Below are positions 6,926 to 7,740 of a stretch of DNA of 7,740 nucleotides, in pieces. Made by a program: the position numbers and the translations under genes. The notes under the pieces are model-generated. The model was not told where the DNA came from. It saw only the letters and a program-made list of their open reading frames with translations, and searched no databases. The stretch comes from UBA1413 sp964552955. GTDB taxonomy: Bacteria > Bacteroidota > Bacteroidia > Bacteroidales > Prolixibacteraceae. The stretch spans positions 1 to 7,740 of the forward strand of contig CAZKIU010000077.1 in assembly GCA_964552955.1 (NCBI GenBank). The letters run 5' to 3'. Every line of letters starts with the position of its first letter. Positions within the stretch are counted from its first letter, which is position 1.

Positions 6926-7740
6926 ATGCGGAAAATCGCGATGATAGGGTTGTGCCTGCTAGCCATGATGGCGGCGTCGGGGCAGACACAGATGAAGGCT
7001 GGACTGATTGCCTTTTACAACCTGGAGAATCTGTTTGACACCATTGACACCCGGGGGGTTCTGGACGAGGAGTTCACCCCTGGAGGGCCCAACAAGTGGA
7101 CGGGCAGCAGGTATTGGGAGAAGATAGGCAACATGGCGCTGGCCATATCGCGTATTGGTGAAGATGAGGGCTGGAGTGGCGGGCCGGCGGTACTCGGGGT
7201 TTCGGAGATCGAAAACCGGGCGGTGCTGGAAGATCTTATCGCCCACCCTCTGCTGAAGGGTTCCAACTATCAGGTGGTTCACTTTGATTCTCCCGACCTG
7301 AGGGGGGTCGACGTGGGATTACTTTACCGGCCTCGGTTTTTCAGGATGACGGCAGCTAAGAGCTACGAGCTGGTATTGCAGAACGATCAGGGAGAGAGGG
7401 TATATACGCGTGATCAGTTGCTGGTATCGGGCGTCTTTGACGGGGAGCCCATGCATTTCATTGTAGGGCACTGGCCTTCACGAAGCAGTGGAGAACTGAC
7501 CACCCGTCCGCGGCGCAATGCGGCTGCAGCCCTCTCCCGTCATATTACCGACAGCCTGCTGTCCACAAACCCGGCGGCGAAAATCTTCATCATGGGCGAC
7601 CTCAACGACGATCCTTCCAATGAAAGCCTCCGCACTTACCTCCGTGCCGCCCCTAAAGCCAGTAAACTGAAGGAGGGAGAACTCTTTAACGCCATGTATC
7701 CTCTTTACAAAAAGGGCATCGGAAGCCTCAACTACCGCGA
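6926..7740 (+). CDS. Exported endonuclease/exonuclease/phosphatase (EEP) family protein, 3' truncated by the window
   Basis: I translated an open frame from ATG at 6926 to the right edge (271 codons plus two bases) with no stop. It begins with a signal peptide (MRKIAMIGLCLLAMMAASG-Q), so the enzyme should act in the periplasm or outside. The EEP (DNase I-like) fold is shown by FYNLENLFD (30-38, Asn32 as the metal-site Asn), GVSEIENR (91-98, the catalytic Glu region), LRGVDVGLLYRP (125-136), VGHWPSR (180-186, the conserved His) and GDLNDDP (224-230, Asp225 and Asn227). The final Asp-His motif of the family lies beyond the window. Family members with this layout are usually somewhat longer, so a modest C-terminal part is missing. 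Phosphodiester cleavage of nucleic acid is the likely activity, but EEP proteins also include sugar-phosphate and lipid phosphodiesterases. It is transcribed divergently from the receptor cluster, across a 97-base gap. Confidence 0.9.
   Translation, partial: MRKIAMIGLCLLAMMAASGQTQMKAGLIAFYNLENLFDTIDTRGVLDEEFTPGGPNKWTGSRYWEKIGNMALAISRIGEDEGWSGGPAVLGVSEIENRAVLEDLIAHPLLKGSNYQVVHFDSPDLRGVDVGLLYRPRFFRMTAAKSYELVLQNDQGERVYTRDQLLVSGVFDGEPMHFIVGHWPSRSSGELTTRPRRNAAAALSRHITDSLLSTNPAAKIFIMGDLNDDPSNESLRTYLRAAPKASKLKEGELFNAMYPLYKKGIGSLNYR

Overview
The window looks like a chromosomal segment from a member of the Bacteroidota, most likely an environmental or anaerobic Bacteroidia lineage with G/C-rich third codon positions. 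The support is a C-terminal type IX secretion (T9SS) sorting domain, a TonB-dependent receptor with an N-terminal carboxypeptidase-regulatory-like domain, two lipoproteins of the DUF5689 / choice-of-anchor J type that is characteristic of this phylum, and start sites without clear Shine-Dalgarno sequences. No RNA gene, CRISPR array, transposase or integrase was seen.

Layout. Four genes run on the minus strand in this order: an outer-membrane TonB-dependent receptor (4111-6828), a DUF5689 lipoprotein that starts 4 bases after the receptor stop (2724-4106), a second, paralogous DUF5689 lipoprotein (1396-2634), and a secreted endonuclease I-family nuclease (80-1168). A 97-base AT-rich gap (6829-6925) separates the receptor from a divergent plus-strand gene. 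That gene encodes an exported endonuclease/exonuclease/phosphatase (EEP) family enzyme, starts at 6926 and runs off the right edge at 7740. A 227-base gap (1169-1395) with short interleaved direct repeats separates the endonuclease I gene from the lipoproteins. The first 79 bases contain no supportable gene.

Working model (inference). The locus has two exported enzymes from nuclease families, a TonB-powered outer-membrane channel and two surface-type lipoproteins with a DUF5689 domain, whose sequence pattern resembles an OB fold. This fits a system that cuts extracellular nucleic acid, binds the fragments and takes them across the outer membrane, comparable in architecture to a Sus-type polysaccharide locus but with DUF5689 lipoproteins in the place of SusD. 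The enzyme families are read from clear motifs. The substrate of the receptor and the role of DUF5689 are not shown by the sequence.
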